Shown: positions 25,575 through 34,395, counted from the first letter of the stretch. The stretch is 64,000 nucleotides of DNA from an uncultured Collinsella sp. (GCA_902489665.1 CABUAT010000003.1:1-64000); one strand, 5' to 3'. Notes: generated from the letters alone by a model not told the origin. A program made the numbers and translations.

Positions 25575-25615
25575 AAGAAACCCGGTTCTGCCCCGTGCAG
25601 GACCGGGTTTCTTGC
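25575..25615 (+). terminator. Terminator of rplK-rplA
   Basis: A 17-bp stem beginning AAGAAACCCGG and closing CCGGGTTTCTT, with one G-U pair. It ends the secE-rplA region. Confidence 0.88.
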
Positions 25616-25623
25616 TATCTCGG

Positions 25624-25670
25624 GCCAAAACCACCACAAAGGGGACAGGCACCTTTGTGGTGGTTTTGGC
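25624..25670. repeat. Family F hairpin, copy 1
   Basis: A 19-bp perfect stem (starting GCCAAAACCACCACAAAGG) around the loop GGACAGGCA. A near-identical stem with the loop in the opposite orientation occurs at 28506-28544. Confidence 0.8.
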
Positions 25671-25702
25671 ACTTTGGCGTCAATGTTATGGCATCGCAGC
25701 GA

Positions 25703-25802
25703 GCCGGTTCCAAGTGCCCCAGGTCGCCCCGAAAGAGGAGCGACGCGTACTTTGGTACGCGAGCGACGGCTTGAGGGGCGAGATGGGGTGCTTGGGGCCG
25801 GC
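25703..25802. repeat. Family A long palindromic repeat, copy 2
   Basis: The inverse orientation of copy 1 at 16901-17002. It shares CCAAGTGCCC, GAAAGAGGAGCGAC, the core GCGTACTT...GTACGC, GAGCGACGG and GGGTGCTTGG. Between these, paired positions differ from copy 1 on both arms (for example GCCCC/GGGGC here versus GCCGT/ACGGC there). With family F copy 1 and the terminator it fills the gap 25539-25825. Confidence 0.75.
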
Positions 25803-25825
25803 GCAGCGTCAAGCCTTAAAGGTGG

Positions 25826-26536
25826 TTACCAGGGGGTTCTGGCGGTAGAGGACTCGATGGCCTCGTGGCGTTTGAGCTCGCGGCGCATGGTTTGCGAATT
25901 GAGCCAGGCTGCCTGCCAGCCACGGATGGGGTAGCGTGTCTCGTCCAGTTCAAACTGCGTATAGCCGCAGGCGTTGATGATCGTCGTCCCGCACGCATGT
26001 TGCCGCTCGCGCTGAAAATCGGGACCGTAGCTCTGGTGCACATGTCCGTGCACCATGAAGTCGGGGCTCCAGGACTCAAGCGCCGTGTTAAAGCATTCGA
26101 ATCCTCGATGTGGCAGATCATCCAGATCGCCCACGCCGGCGGCGGGTGCATGGGTGAGCAAGATGTCGCAGCCGCCGACCATCCTCACTTTGCGGGACAG
26201 CTTGCGCATGCGCTTGGCCATCTCGCGCTCGGTGTACATGTTGGCACCATCTCGATAGCGCATGGAGCCGCCAAGCCCCGCAATGCGGACGCCGCGATAC
26301 ACGTACACGGTGTCTTCGACGCAGATGCATCCACCCGGTGCATGACGTGCATAGCGGTCATCGTGGTTGCCGCGCACGTAGATGAGCGGCTTGTTGATGA
26401 CGGTGACCAAAAACTCAAGATAGTCCGGGTCCAGATCGCCAGCGGACAAAATCAAGTCAACACCCTCAAAGCGTTCCTTGCGAAAGCATTCCCAAAGGCA
26501 TCGCTCTTCGGTATCGGCTACGGCAAGGATCTTCAT
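25826..26536 (-). CDS. Calcineurin-like metallophosphoesterase
   Basis: A 236-aa protein with the metallophosphoesterase motif set: VADTEE (D8, in place of the usual DxH), SAGDLD, RGNHDD, LLTHAP and HGHVHQ. These ligands bind two metal ions that hydrolyse phosphoesters. There is no signal peptide, so it is cytosolic. Its ATG overlaps the stop of the upstream ParB/BMP fusion gene (ATGA), so the two are translationally coupled. The substrate is unknown; YfcE-like and nucleotide phosphodiesterases are possibilities. Confidence 0.85.
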   Translation of the reverse strand: MKILAVADTEERCLWECFRKERFEGVDLILSAGDLDPDYLEFLVTVINKPLIYVRGNHDDRYARHAPGGCICVEDTVYVYRGVRIAGLGGSMRYRDGANMYTEREMAKRMRKLSRKVRMVGGCDILLTHAPAAGVGDLDDLPHRGFECFNTALESWSPDFMVHGHVHQSYGPDFQRERQHACGTTIINACGYTQFELDETRYPIRGWQAAWLNSQTMRRELKRHEAIESSTARTPW

Positions 26537-28449
26537 AGGGCGTGGACTTTCGGCTCATCGTTGGGCTGCGGAATGGCACCTACCACGTTGTCGGCCAGCC
26601 AGTCCATCTCGACGATTTGCGTGCTCGGCAGCGGGGGAAAGCCCTCGATCTGCACCACGCCGTCTTGGCTATGGAGTTCGCCGCCAAATGGATTGATGGA
26701 GCCCTCGACGATGCCATTGCGGAGCAGCTGAACAAGCTTGCGCGTCTGATAGGGCAGGCCCGGAGCGTAGCGAATGTCGATTACGCCCGAGCTGATACCA
26801 TACCAGTAGTTGACGGCGCGAACCTGGCTATCGTCACTGGTCTCATCCCAGGTGCCATGCAGCAGGCTTCGCACGATAAGCTCGTAGTATCGGCCCCAGT
26901 TCCATACCGGCATGGCAATGCCGACGACCTTGCCATCGACCAGGCGGTGGAGTCCGTAGGCCGTGGGGTCTTCGAGTGACTTTGACATGTCGGCGCCGGT
27001 CATGACGCTCACGCCTTCGCGGCACATGGCCTCGGCAAGACCGCCGGCGGGCACATCGCCCCAGGTGAGGATTACCTGCGCGCGAGGGTCGAGCAGCGAG
27101 GCGCCAATCGCAAAGGCGTTGATCTCGCTGAGTGCGCCTGAGGCGAAGACCGACGCATGGTAACCGATGCGGTGGTTGTCCGCCATGCTGGCGGCAAGGG
27201 CGCCCAGGAGAAACTTGGCCTCGTACATCTTGCCAAAGTACGAACGGACGCTTTGGTGGGGAAGGCCGATAGAGCAGTTGAGGAATCGCACCTGGGGATA
27301 CTCAACGGCAGCCCTGAGCGTGTATTCCATCAGGCGGTGTGAAGTCGAGAAGATGGCCTTCGCCCCGTGCTTGACAGCCGTTTCCACAGCGGCGTAGAAC
27401 ACGTCCGGATCGTGGCAGTCCTCGAACGCTTCGGTGCGCACGATACCGCCAAAGTGCTCATCGAGATACTGACGCCCTTGGTCGTGCAGGCTGTCCCAGC
27501 TCGACGTCGCACAGGGGAACTCATGGATAAAGGCGATGCGCAGGGGGTTGGCCGCCGAATAGACGGTCTTGCCCATAAAGAAGTTGAGCACACCGGAAGT
27601 GGACTTGGCGGGCGTCTCCTCCTCATCGACGCTCGGTGCTTCGACAAGATCGACCTTGTCCTCATCACTTTTGCCGGCAATGACCAGCTCGCGCCAAATC
27701 TTGCACAGGCGGTTTACGACGATATCCGTCGGCGTATCCAGCAGGCGGTCCTGGTTGTACACATTGAGGTAGACGAGCATGGCGTCGGCGGGCGTAATGT
27801 CCAGGTGGCCGCCGCCCGCGCGAAGGTAGGCGCGCTTAAAGAGCAGGAAGGTGTGACGCAGGTAATCGACCTTTTTCTGCGGCCATTTTTCGATAAGGTT
27901 CTGGCCGAGCATCTTGGCGAGCGTCTCGTAGCTTCCCTCGCGCGAGAACTCGATCTCGTATAGGGGGCATACGCGCCAAAACGCGCAGAACTCGCCGTAC
28001 AGGCGGCTTTCGACGGAATCCCATTTTCCGGGGTAGAGGCGGGTGACCTTGGCCGAAACCGTCGGGGCGTCCAGGAATTTGAGGACGCTGACGCGCTTGT
28101 TGCCCTCCTGGACGTAGAACCGATGCATGAACTCGGTGACGATGATGGGGTCGCGATAGCCCTCGGTCACCTGGATGTCGTAGAGGTTGGACCACTTGCG
28201 GGCGAACTCGGTGCTAAATGGCAACAGGGGCATAAAGTTACACGAAAAGGCAGACTGACGGCCCTTGGTAACCGTGCCGACGACCATTTCGAGCGGAATG
28301 TCCCTTAGGCCGACGCTCTCTCGCTGACCTAAGGGGAGTTGGGCAACGAGGCTATCGAGGTCCGTAAGGTACGGGTGCTCGCTTTGGCTGATGGCGCGAC
28401 GGCGTCCCTGCTCGCCGCGCTTGCGTGCTTGACGATAGGCCTCTTCCAT
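26533..28449 (-). CDS. ParB-like domain fused to a BMP-family ligand-binding domain
   Basis: A 638-aa protein. The N-terminal ~130 residues contain a ParB/sulfiredoxin-like segment (DPIIVTEFMHRFYVQEGNKRVSVLKFL, residues about 100-127) in which EGNKR takes the place of the DGxHR-type motif. A helical region follows (about 150-290). From about residue 300 the protein is a BMP/PnrA-type periplasmic-binding fold (LRIAFIHEF...WDSLHDQGRQYL; ASVFASGALSEINAFAIGA). There is no signal peptide or lipobox, so the sensor domain is cytosolic, unlike transport BMP lipoproteins. AAGGGAG precedes the ATG. A ligand-sensing regulatory role, possibly for nucleosides, is inferred. Confidence 0.7.
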   Translation of the reverse strand: MEEAYRQARKRGEQGRRRAISQSEHPYLTDLDSLVAQLPLGQRESVGLRDIPLEMVVGTVTKGRQSAFSCNFMPLLPFSTEFARKWSNLYDIQVTEGYRDPIIVTEFMHRFYVQEGNKRVSVLKFLDAPTVSAKVTRLYPGKWDSVESRLYGEFCAFWRVCPLYEIEFSREGSYETLAKMLGQNLIEKWPQKKVDYLRHTFLLFKRAYLRAGGGHLDITPADAMLVYLNVYNQDRLLDTPTDIVVNRLCKIWRELVIAGKSDEDKVDLVEAPSVDEEETPAKSTSGVLNFFMGKTVYSAANPLRIAFIHEFPCATSSWDSLHDQGRQYLDEHFGGIVRTEAFEDCHDPDVFYAAVETAVKHGAKAIFSTSHRLMEYTLRAAVEYPQVRFLNCSIGLPHQSVRSYFGKMYEAKFLLGALAASMADNHRIGYHASVFASGALSEINAFAIGASLLDPRAQVILTWGDVPAGGLAEAMCREGVSVMTGADMSKSLEDPTAYGLHRLVDGKVVGIAMPVWNWGRYYELIVRSLLHGTWDETSDDSQVRAVNYWYGISSGVIDIRYAPGLPYQTRKLVQLLRNGIVEGSINPFGGELHSQDGVVQIEGFPPLPSTQIVEMDWLADNVVGAIPQPNDEPKVHAL

Positions 28450-28505
28450 GGTGTCTACTCCCTTAGTCGTTTAAACAACGATATGAACCATGGTACCACG
28501 ATGCG

Positions 28506-28544
28506 AAACCACCACAAAGGTGCCTGTCCCCTTTGTGGTGGTTT
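28506..28544. repeat. Family F hairpin, copy 2 (abuts mscS stop codon)
   Basis: A 15-bp perfect stem AAACCACCACAAAGG with loop TGCCTGTCC. The last base of the right arm is the first base of the mscS stop triplet (28544-28546, minus strand), so it lies exactly at the gene end and may act as the terminator. Confidence 0.8.
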
Positions 28545-29311
28545 TAGGCGATGATGGGGGCGATGGCGCGGATGCAGGCGTCGGCTGCCGTGAAAGTGGT
28601 GCTGTCGTCGCTGACGATAAAGATGATCTTGCCCTTGATGCCAAAGTCGCCGATTTCGCTAAAGAGCACGTAGGGCTCCTTGTCAAAGCCCGAGATGGGA
28701 AGCACGGCGGCCTTGGTGGCGTCGGTGAGCTCATCTGCCAACGCGTCCAGTGAAGCCCACTTGGACGTGTCCTTGACCGCGACGGGGACGGCTACGCGCC
28801 CAAAGGGCATCAAATGCACGAGCGTGTTCTTGGAGATGTTGGAGTTGGGGACGATGATGGTCTGCCCGCAGGCGTCCTCGATGGTCGTATGGCGCCAAGT
28901 GATGTCTTGGACCACGCCCGACACGCCGCCGACCTCGATATTGTCGCCGGGCTTGATGATGCCCATAAAGGTCACCTGCATGCCGCCGATAAGGTTTGAC
29001 AGCGTGTCCTGAAAGCCGAGCGAGATGGCGATGCCGCCGACGCCAAGAGCGGCGACGAGGGCGTTTGCGTTAATGCCAAAGCAGTTGTCGAGGATAAAAC
29101 TGCCGCCGATCGTCCATATGACGGCGCGCGCGATGTTGATGAAGATGCTCGATGCCGGAAGCGGGTTGTCGTCGCGGTTGAGCAGGTGGCGCAGGGTCTT
29201 GGATACGAGCTTGGTGGCGATGGCGGTGCCTATTACCAAGATGACGGCCCAGATGATGTTGTGGACCCACCGTTGCTCAAAGAAATGAAGAATCGGTTCA
29301 AACAATTCCAT
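28544..29311 (-). CDS. Small-conductance mechanosensitive channel (MscS family)
   Basis: A 255-aa membrane protein: an N-terminal membrane helix (IIWAVILVIGTAIATKLV), a second (AVIWTIGGSFILD), and the pore helix with MscS-type Gly/Ala packing (ALVAALGVGGIAISLGFQDTLSNLIGG). A beta domain follows (KPGDNIEVGGVSGVVQDITWRHTTI and IVPNSNISKNTLVH). It opens under membrane tension to release solutes. AGGAGG 10 nt upstream fixes ATG 29311. The promoter lies in 29312-29442. Confidence 0.92.
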   Translation of the reverse strand: MELFEPILHFFEQRWVHNIIWAVILVIGTAIATKLVSKTLRHLLNRDDNPLPASSIFINIARAVIWTIGGSFILDNCFGINANALVAALGVGGIAISLGFQDTLSNLIGGMQVTFMGIIKPGDNIEVGGVSGVVQDITWRHTTIEDACGQTIIVPNSNISKNTLVHLMPFGRVAVPVAVKDTSKWASLDALADELTDATKAAVLPISGFDKEPYVLFSEIGDFGIKGKIIFIVSDDSTTFTAADACIRAIAPIIA

Positions 29312-29355
29312 GTAGGGAAAACCTCCTAATGATCGTCCAACCATGATACCCACCA

Positions 29356-29389
29356 AGAAGCCCGTCCGATCAAATTCGGACGGGCTTCT
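29356..29389 (-). terminator. Terminator downstream of the 5'-nucleotidase gene
   Basis: AGAAGCCCGTCCGA (29356-29369) pairs with TCGGACGGGCTTCT (29376-29389), a 14-bp perfect stem. The T-tract is weak on both strands. Confidence 0.7.
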
Positions 29390-29442
29390 GTGCTTGATAT
29401 AAGGCTCGGCGCTGTACGGGCTCTAAGAATTAGCGGCATGTC

Positions 29443-31341
29443 TTAGTGGCGGCGCTTCCAGACGATGCCGAGGATGACCATGACGATGCCGCCGATGAGA
29501 CATGCGCCGACCACGGCCAGCGTGCGGTCTCCCGTTGCGGCAAGCTTGCCGGTCGTCTTCTTGGTGGTGACCTGCGTGATTGCCGTGCCGGGCTTGGGTG
29601 AGGGCTCAGGCGTCGGGGCCGGTGTGGGCGTGGGGTCCACGGCTGCGGAGCCGAAGCTGATGGTGCCGGCGAGCCCGGCCATCTTGGTCTCCCAACCATT
29701 CTGCCCAATCAGTGCCCTCAGCGCCGCCTCGCACGTGCCCCATTCGGTGTGCTTGGTGGCGTTTGCGAAGGTGGGGAAGTCGGTCGTGTTGGTAATGATG
29801 TAGTTGTTGGTGGCGACGGTATAGGTCTTGGTGGGATCGAGCGTGCTACCGTCCTTGGTGAGTGTGGCACTCACAATGCGCTTGCCTTCGGGCTGCGTCC
29901 AATCAATCGTCACGTTGATGCCGCCAAAGGAGAGAACGCTGCCAGAGTCATCGCGCCACTTGTACTTGTCTTGCGCCTCCTGCTCGCTGTGACCGGCCGC
30001 CACATAAGCCTGCTGAAGCTCGTAGCTGTCGTTGCAATCGTCGCTGATTTGTAGCGAGTGCTCGAGCGCTGCGAGGAAGTCCGCGCCCGTCAGGGCAAGA
30101 TAGGAGCCGCAAATCACGTGGCCGATGGTCTGGGCCTTGGTGGTGTCGCCCTCCTTGCCGGGGCGGAAATCGGTGGTGCGCACCATTTCCCAACCATGCG
30201 TGCCTGCGGCGTCCTCGCCGTAGAAATAGTTGGTGGTGGATGTGCCGAGCACCTTGTTCGATTCGTTTTCAAAGTCCTCGTCGAGCGGCTTGATCTTGTT
30301 GCGGACGGCTTCAAGGCGGCTTTGGTAGTCGGAGCCCTTGTCGGGGTCTGTCAAAAGGTCGTTGACGTTCTTGGCGGTGTAGAGCTTCTCGTCGCTGCCG
30401 TCTGCAGGGACCGTGACCGTGTCATCGTCGGTCGTCTCGGTGCCATTCGTGTCGTATTTGTACGGAATGGAAAGCAGCCCCACCTCGGCAAAGGCGCTGC
30501 CTGCCTCGACAACGTGGATCGTCTTGCCGTCGGCTCCCGTCACCTTCTCGTTAAGGTTGATGTGCTCGTGGCCTGCGATAAGGGCATCGACGCCACGGAG
30601 CCGCGTGGCAAAGGTCTTTGCGTCGAGCGTGTGCGCGATACACACAACAACATCGCAGCCCTCCTTGCGCAGCTGCTCTGCCTCGGCATTGATGGCGTTC
30701 GCGGCACTCGAGAAGCTGGTGCCCGCGACCAGGTCCGCGCGCAGCGAGGAACCTAGCGACTCATCCATGGCTCCGACGACGCCGACCTTGATTTTGTAGT
30801 CGAATGTGGAGTGATCCTCGCTATCCTCCCAGGTGCGATCGAGCGTCTTCGTGATGCTCGAGCTCCATGCGCCGTTCGAGGACGTTGCATTCGCGCAGAG
30901 CATGGCGAAGGGCGTGCCGGTGGTGCTGTAGCCGGTCATGGTGCGGAGTTTGTCCGCGCCGTAGCTCCAGTCGTGGTTGCCTGGCGTGGTTGCGTCGTAG
31001 CCGTCGGCGTAGAAGGTGTCCATGAGCTCGGCGATGCTCTTGCCCTCGCTCATGGTGGCGAAGGACTGTCCGTGGAAGGTGTCGCCCGCATCGAGTAAAA
31101 GATCGGGGGCGCTGCTTTGGGCGCTATAGAGAACCGCCAGTCCGTCAAAGCCCACAGTGCCGGTGCCCTTGCTTGCGTTGTAGCTGTACTTGTAGCTGCC
31201 GTGGATATCGTTGGTGTGCATGACGGCCACGGAGCCGTCAATAGCGGCGGGCAGGTTTCCCGCGAAAGCGAGGCTTGGGATGCCTGCGAGCGCGCCGGCA
31301 AACAACGCGGCGGCCAACGCAAAGCGGGGGAGTCTTTTCAT
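29443..31341 (-). CDS. Cell-wall-anchored 5'-nucleotidase / 2',3'-cyclic phosphodiesterase
   Basis: A 632-aa secreted enzyme: a signal peptide (MKRLPRFALAAALFAGALAG to ...SLAFA), then a metallophosphoesterase domain with HTNDIHG, DAGDTFHG, PGNHDW, AHTLD and GHEH. The C-terminal 5'-nucleotidase domain is next (about 360-560), then a Pro/Thr linker (PTPTPAPTPEP). The sorting signal is LAATGD, a membrane helix and KRRH. The LAxTG form points to a class E type sortase. It should release nucleosides and phosphate from extracellular nucleotides. The gene is monocistronic. Confidence 0.93.
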   Translation of the reverse strand: MKRLPRFALAAALFAGALAGIPSLAFAGNLPAAIDGSVAVMHTNDIHGSYKYSYNASKGTGTVGFDGLAVLYSAQSSAPDLLLDAGDTFHGQSFATMSEGKSIAELMDTFYADGYDATTPGNHDWSYGADKLRTMTGYSTTGTPFAMLCANATSSNGAWSSSITKTLDRTWEDSEDHSTFDYKIKVGVVGAMDESLGSSLRADLVAGTSFSSAANAINAEAEQLRKEGCDVVVCIAHTLDAKTFATRLRGVDALIAGHEHINLNEKVTGADGKTIHVVEAGSAFAEVGLLSIPYKYDTNGTETTDDDTVTVPADGSDEKLYTAKNVNDLLTDPDKGSDYQSRLEAVRNKIKPLDEDFENESNKVLGTSTTNYFYGEDAAGTHGWEMVRTTDFRPGKEGDTTKAQTIGHVICGSYLALTGADFLAALEHSLQISDDCNDSYELQQAYVAAGHSEQEAQDKYKWRDDSGSVLSFGGINVTIDWTQPEGKRIVSATLTKDGSTLDPTKTYTVATNNYIITNTTDFPTFANATKHTEWGTCEAALRALIGQNGWETKMAGLAGTISFGSAAVDPTPTPAPTPEPSPKPGTAITQVTTKKTTGKLAATGDRTLAVVGACLIGGIVMVILGIVWKRRH

Positions 31342-31405
31342 GGCAGTTTCCTTAGTCCTTAGCCAGAATGTCTGGTTGAATATCGGATTATCGACATAAT
31401 ATGCG

Positions 31406-31445
31406 AAAACCGCCGCAAGGGCCTCTGTCCCTTTGCGGCGGTTTT
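31406..31445. repeat. Family F hairpin, copy 3
   Basis: AAAACCGCCGCAAGGG pairs with CCCTTTGCGGCGGTTTT (one bulge) around CCTCTGT. Relative to copies 1 and 2, both stem strands carry GCCGC/GCGGC instead of ACCAC/GTGGT, a compensatory change. Confidence 0.7.
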
Positions 31446-31460
31446 GGCGTTTGCGCAGAT

Positions 31461-31501
31461 AAAACCTACCAAAATAAACCTGTCCCTTTTTGGCAGGTTT
31501 T
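31461..31501 (-). repeat. Family F hairpin, copy 4, at the end of the ABC ATPase gene
   Basis: AAAACCTACCAAAA pairs with TTTTTGGCAGGTTTT (one mismatch) with CCTGTCCC in the loop. It overlaps the stop codon (31500-31502) of the minus-strand ABC gene, and on that strand the hairpin would act as its terminator. Confidence 0.7.
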
Positions 31502-32294
31502 AGCTTAGCAGCATGCGGTCGTTGGCGAGCTCGCCGCCCGAGACCTCCTCGAACTTCTGCAGCAGGTCGGCGACGGTGAGCGACTTCTTCTCATCGCCCG
31601 CCACGTCGTAGATTACGTGGCCCTCGTGCATCATGATCAGGCGATTGCCCAGACGGATGGCGTCATTCATGTTATGCGTGACCATGAGCGTGGTCAGGTG
31701 GTGCTCGTCGACGATCTCTTCGGTCAGATTGAGCACCTTCGATGCCGTCTTGGGGTCGAGGGCCGCAGTGTGCTCGTCGAGCAGCAGCAGGCGCGGCCTG
31801 GTGAGCGTGGCCATCAGCAGGGTGAGTGCCTGGCGCTGGCCGCCCGAGAGCAGGCCGACCTTGGCGTTGAGACGCGTGTCCAGACCAAGGTCCAGGCGCT
31901 TGAGCAGCTCAACGTACTCATCTTTCTCGGCCTTGGTGACGCCCCACGAAAGGCCGCGACGCTGGCCGCGACGCTTGGCGAGGGCCAGGTTCTCGGCGAT
32001 CTGCATGTCGGCAGCGGTACCGCGCATGGGGTCCTGAAACACGCGGCCCAGGTACTTGGCGCGCTGCGACTCGCTCAGGCGCGAGATGTCGGTGCCGTCG
32101 AGCTCAATAACGCCCGAATCGAGCGGGTACACGCCGGCGATCATGTTGAGCAGAGTGGACTTGCCGGCGCCGTTGCCGCCGATCATGGTTACAAAGTCGC
32201 CGTCATTCAGGGTGAGGTCGACGCCGGTGAGCGCGCGCTTCTCGGTGACGGTGCCCTTGTTAAAGGTCTTCTTGACGTGCGAGAGCTTAAGCAT
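31500..32294 (-). CDS. ABC transporter ATP-binding protein (TrpXYZ/COG1101-type amino acid importer)
   Basis: A 264-aa ATPase: Walker A GGNGAGKST near residue 40, Q-loop (RVFQDP), signature LLSGGQRQALTL, Walker B (LLLLDEHTAAL) and switch His in MVTHN. I use ATG 32294 (MLKLSHVKKTF), with GGGGG about 10 nt upstream; ATG 32303 is an alternative. It overlaps the permease end by 8 nt. The combination with the following permease and lipoprotein matches the importer family whose Streptococcus member is TrpXYZ, but the substrate is not proven. Confidence 0.9.
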   Translation of the reverse strand: MLKLSHVKKTFNKGTVTEKRALTGVDLTLNDGDFVTMIGGNGAGKSTLLNMIAGVYPLDSGVIELDGTDISRLSESQRAKYLGRVFQDPMRGTAADMQIAENLALAKRRGQRRGLSWGVTKAEKDEYVELLKRLDLGLDTRLNAKVGLLSGGQRQALTLLMATLTRPRLLLLDEHTAALDPKTASKVLNLTEEIVDEHHLTTLMVTHNMNDAIRLGNRLIMMHEGHVIYDVAGDEKKSLTVADLLQKFEEVSGGELANDRMLLS

Positions 32295-33210
32295 CTGCCT
32301 CATCCCCCTTCGTGTAGGAGCTGCGGAGCTTATAGCGCTCCCAAACCACGGGCACGCACAGGGCCACGGCGACGATCACGGCGGAGAGCAACTTCATGTC
32401 GTTGGCGTCCATGCCCAACTGCAGCACGATGGCGCGGATAAGGAAGTACACCACGGAGCCAAAGACGGCGGAGGCAAGACGGACGCTAAACTGCGTGAGG
32501 CCGCCGGGCAGCAGACGGCCGAGCACCTCACCGATAACAATGGCGGCAAGACCGATAACGATGGCACCGGTGCCCATACCAATGTCGGCATACTTCTGGC
32601 TCTGGCAGATGAGCGCGCCCGAAAGGCCGATGAGGGCGTTGGAGAGCACGAGGGCGATCATCTTGGTGGAGTTGGTGTTGACGCCCAGAGCGCGGATCAT
32701 GTACTCGTTGTTGCCGGTGGCGCGCAGCGCCGAGCCGATCTCGGTGCCAAAGAACCAATACAGGATGGCAACGATAGCCACGGCGAGCAGGATGCCCAAG
32801 ATGATGGCAACGGTGGACTGCGGCAGACCCGTCATGTTGCTGACGGCCGAGAACACGGTGCCCTTGGCAAGAATGGGCGTATTGGACTTGCCCATGATGC
32901 GCAGGTTGATGGACCACAGGCTGATCTGGGTGAGGATTCCGGCGAGGATCGCGGGAATCTCGAAGACGGTGGTCAAAATGCCCGTGACGGCACCCGCGAT
33001 GGCGCCGGCGCACATACCGGCCAGCACGGCGAGCAGCGGGTCGACGTTGTTATTGACGATGAGCACGGCGCAGACACAGCCGCCGAGGGCAAAGCTGCCG
33101 TCGCAGGTCATATCGGGGATGTCGAGCAGGCGGAACGTGATAAACACGCCAAGCACCATAATGCCCCAGAGGACGCCCTGCGAAACGGCGCCCTGCAATG
33201 CAATGAGCAT
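32287..33210 (-). CDS. ABC transporter permease (LivH-like, TrpY-type)
   Basis: A 307-aa membrane protein with eight or nine hydrophobic segments. The family-typical opening region (LGVFITFRLLDIPDMTCDGSFALGG) is followed by a conserved loop (RALGVNTNSTKMIALVLSNALIGLSGAL) that contacts the ATPase. AGGAGGT lies 7 nt before the ATG. It is the middle gene of a three-gene importer operon read from 34395 to 31500. Confidence 0.9.
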   Translation of the reverse strand: MLIALQGAVSQGVLWGIMVLGVFITFRLLDIPDMTCDGSFALGGCVCAVLIVNNNVDPLLAVLAGMCAGAIAGAVTGILTTVFEIPAILAGILTQISLWSINLRIMGKSNTPILAKGTVFSAVSNMTGLPQSTVAIILGILLAVAIVAILYWFFGTEIGSALRATGNNEYMIRALGVNTNSTKMIALVLSNALIGLSGALICQSQKYADIGMGTGAIVIGLAAIVIGEVLGRLLPGGLTQFSVRLASAVFGSVVYFLIRAIVLQLGMDANDMKLLSAVIVAVALCVPVVWERYKLRSSYTKGDEADA

Positions 33211-33414
33211 GCTTCATACCTCCTAGGATAGGGTGGACACGTGATTCACCATAATAGCGGTAACAATGCATAGAAGAGCTACGGACAGACGTTTTGTTTT
33301 ACCTGAAACAAGCAGGGCGGACGCCGGTCTACAGCGCCCACCCCTGTGGCTCAGATATTGAATAACGCGGCTAAAGCGCGAGCACGGGCCCTAGGCGCAT
33401 CGCCGCGCATGTCG

Positions 33415-34395
33415 CTACTCGTCCAGAGCGGAAAGGTCGATGCCCAGGGCCTCGGCCATCTCGTCGTTCTTGACGACGACCAGGTCCTTGCTCGAGAGGT
33501 GCTTGATAGGCATGTCCTCGGGCTTGGCCTCGCCCTTCAGGATCTTGACGGCCATCTCGCCCGCGGCATAGCCTAGGTCCTCGTAATTGATGGAGAGGGT
33601 GAACAGGCCGCCGGCCATGCACATACCCTCCTCGCCGGTCACGAAGGGAAGCTTGTTCTCCTTGCAGATCTGGCCGACCTGCGAGGCACCCGCGGCGATG
33701 GTGTTGTCGGTGGGGGAGTACAGCGCGTCGACCTTGCCCACGGCAGACTCGACGACGGACTGAATCTCGTTGGAGCTCGAGACGGTGAAGTCAGTGTACT
33801 CGAGGCCCAGCTTGTCGAGCTCCTTCTTGGCGGCCTTGATCTGGACGTCGGAGTTGGACTCGGCGGTGCAGTAGAGCAGGCCGACCTTTTTAACGTCGGG
33901 CAGGACCTTCTGCATCATCTCGAGCTGCTCGGCGACCGGGGTGAGGTCGGAAGCGCCCGTGACGTTGGTGCCGGGCTTGTCGTTGTCCTGGACCAGGCCG
34001 GAGGCGGCGTAGTCGGTGATGGCGCAGCCCACGATGGGGATATCGGCCGTGGCGCCGGCGGCAGCCTGCGCGGCGGGCGTGGCGATGGCATAAATCAGGT
34101 TGACGTTGTCGCCCACAAACTTGTCGGCAATGGACTTACACGTGGACTGGTCGTTCTGGGCGTTCTTCTGGTCGATCTTGACCTTAAGGCCGCTCTTCTT
34201 GATGGCCTTGACGAAGCCGGCGTTGGCGGCATCGAGCGCGGAGTGCTCGGTGAGCTGCAGAACGCCGATGGTGTAGTCGGAACCGGCGGCAGCGGAGCCG
34301 GAACCAGAGTTGCCGCCGCATCCGGCGAGCGGGGCGAGCGCGAGCAGGCCGGCGGAGACCAGAAGGCTCCTGCGGCTGATGGTGATGTCCTTCAT
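33415..34395 (-). CDS. ABC transporter substrate-binding lipoprotein (TrpX-like)
   Basis: A 326-aa lipoprotein: signal MKDITISRRSLLVSAGLLAL with a twin-Arg-like SRRSLL segment, lipobox LAGCGG, then a Gly/Ser linker. The ABC_sub_bind fold (YTIGVLQLTEHSALDAANAGFVKAI; VKKVGLLYCTAESNSDVQ; LYSPTDNTIAAGA) follows, as in the COG2984 family, whose known members bind aromatic amino acids. ATG 34395 follows GGGGGT. A gap of about 200 bp separates it from the permease. Confidence 0.88.
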   Translation of the reverse strand: MKDITISRRSLLVSAGLLALAPLAGCGGNSGSGSAAAGSDYTIGVLQLTEHSALDAANAGFVKAIKKSGLKVKIDQKNAQNDQSTCKSIADKFVGDNVNLIYAIATPAAQAAAGATADIPIVGCAITDYAASGLVQDNDKPGTNVTGASDLTPVAEQLEMMQKVLPDVKKVGLLYCTAESNSDVQIKAAKKELDKLGLEYTDFTVSSSNEIQSVVESAVGKVDALYSPTDNTIAAGASQVGQICKENKLPFVTGEEGMCMAGGLFTLSINYEDLGYAAGEMAVKILKGEAKPEDMPIKHLSSKDLVVVKNDEMAEALGIDLSALDE

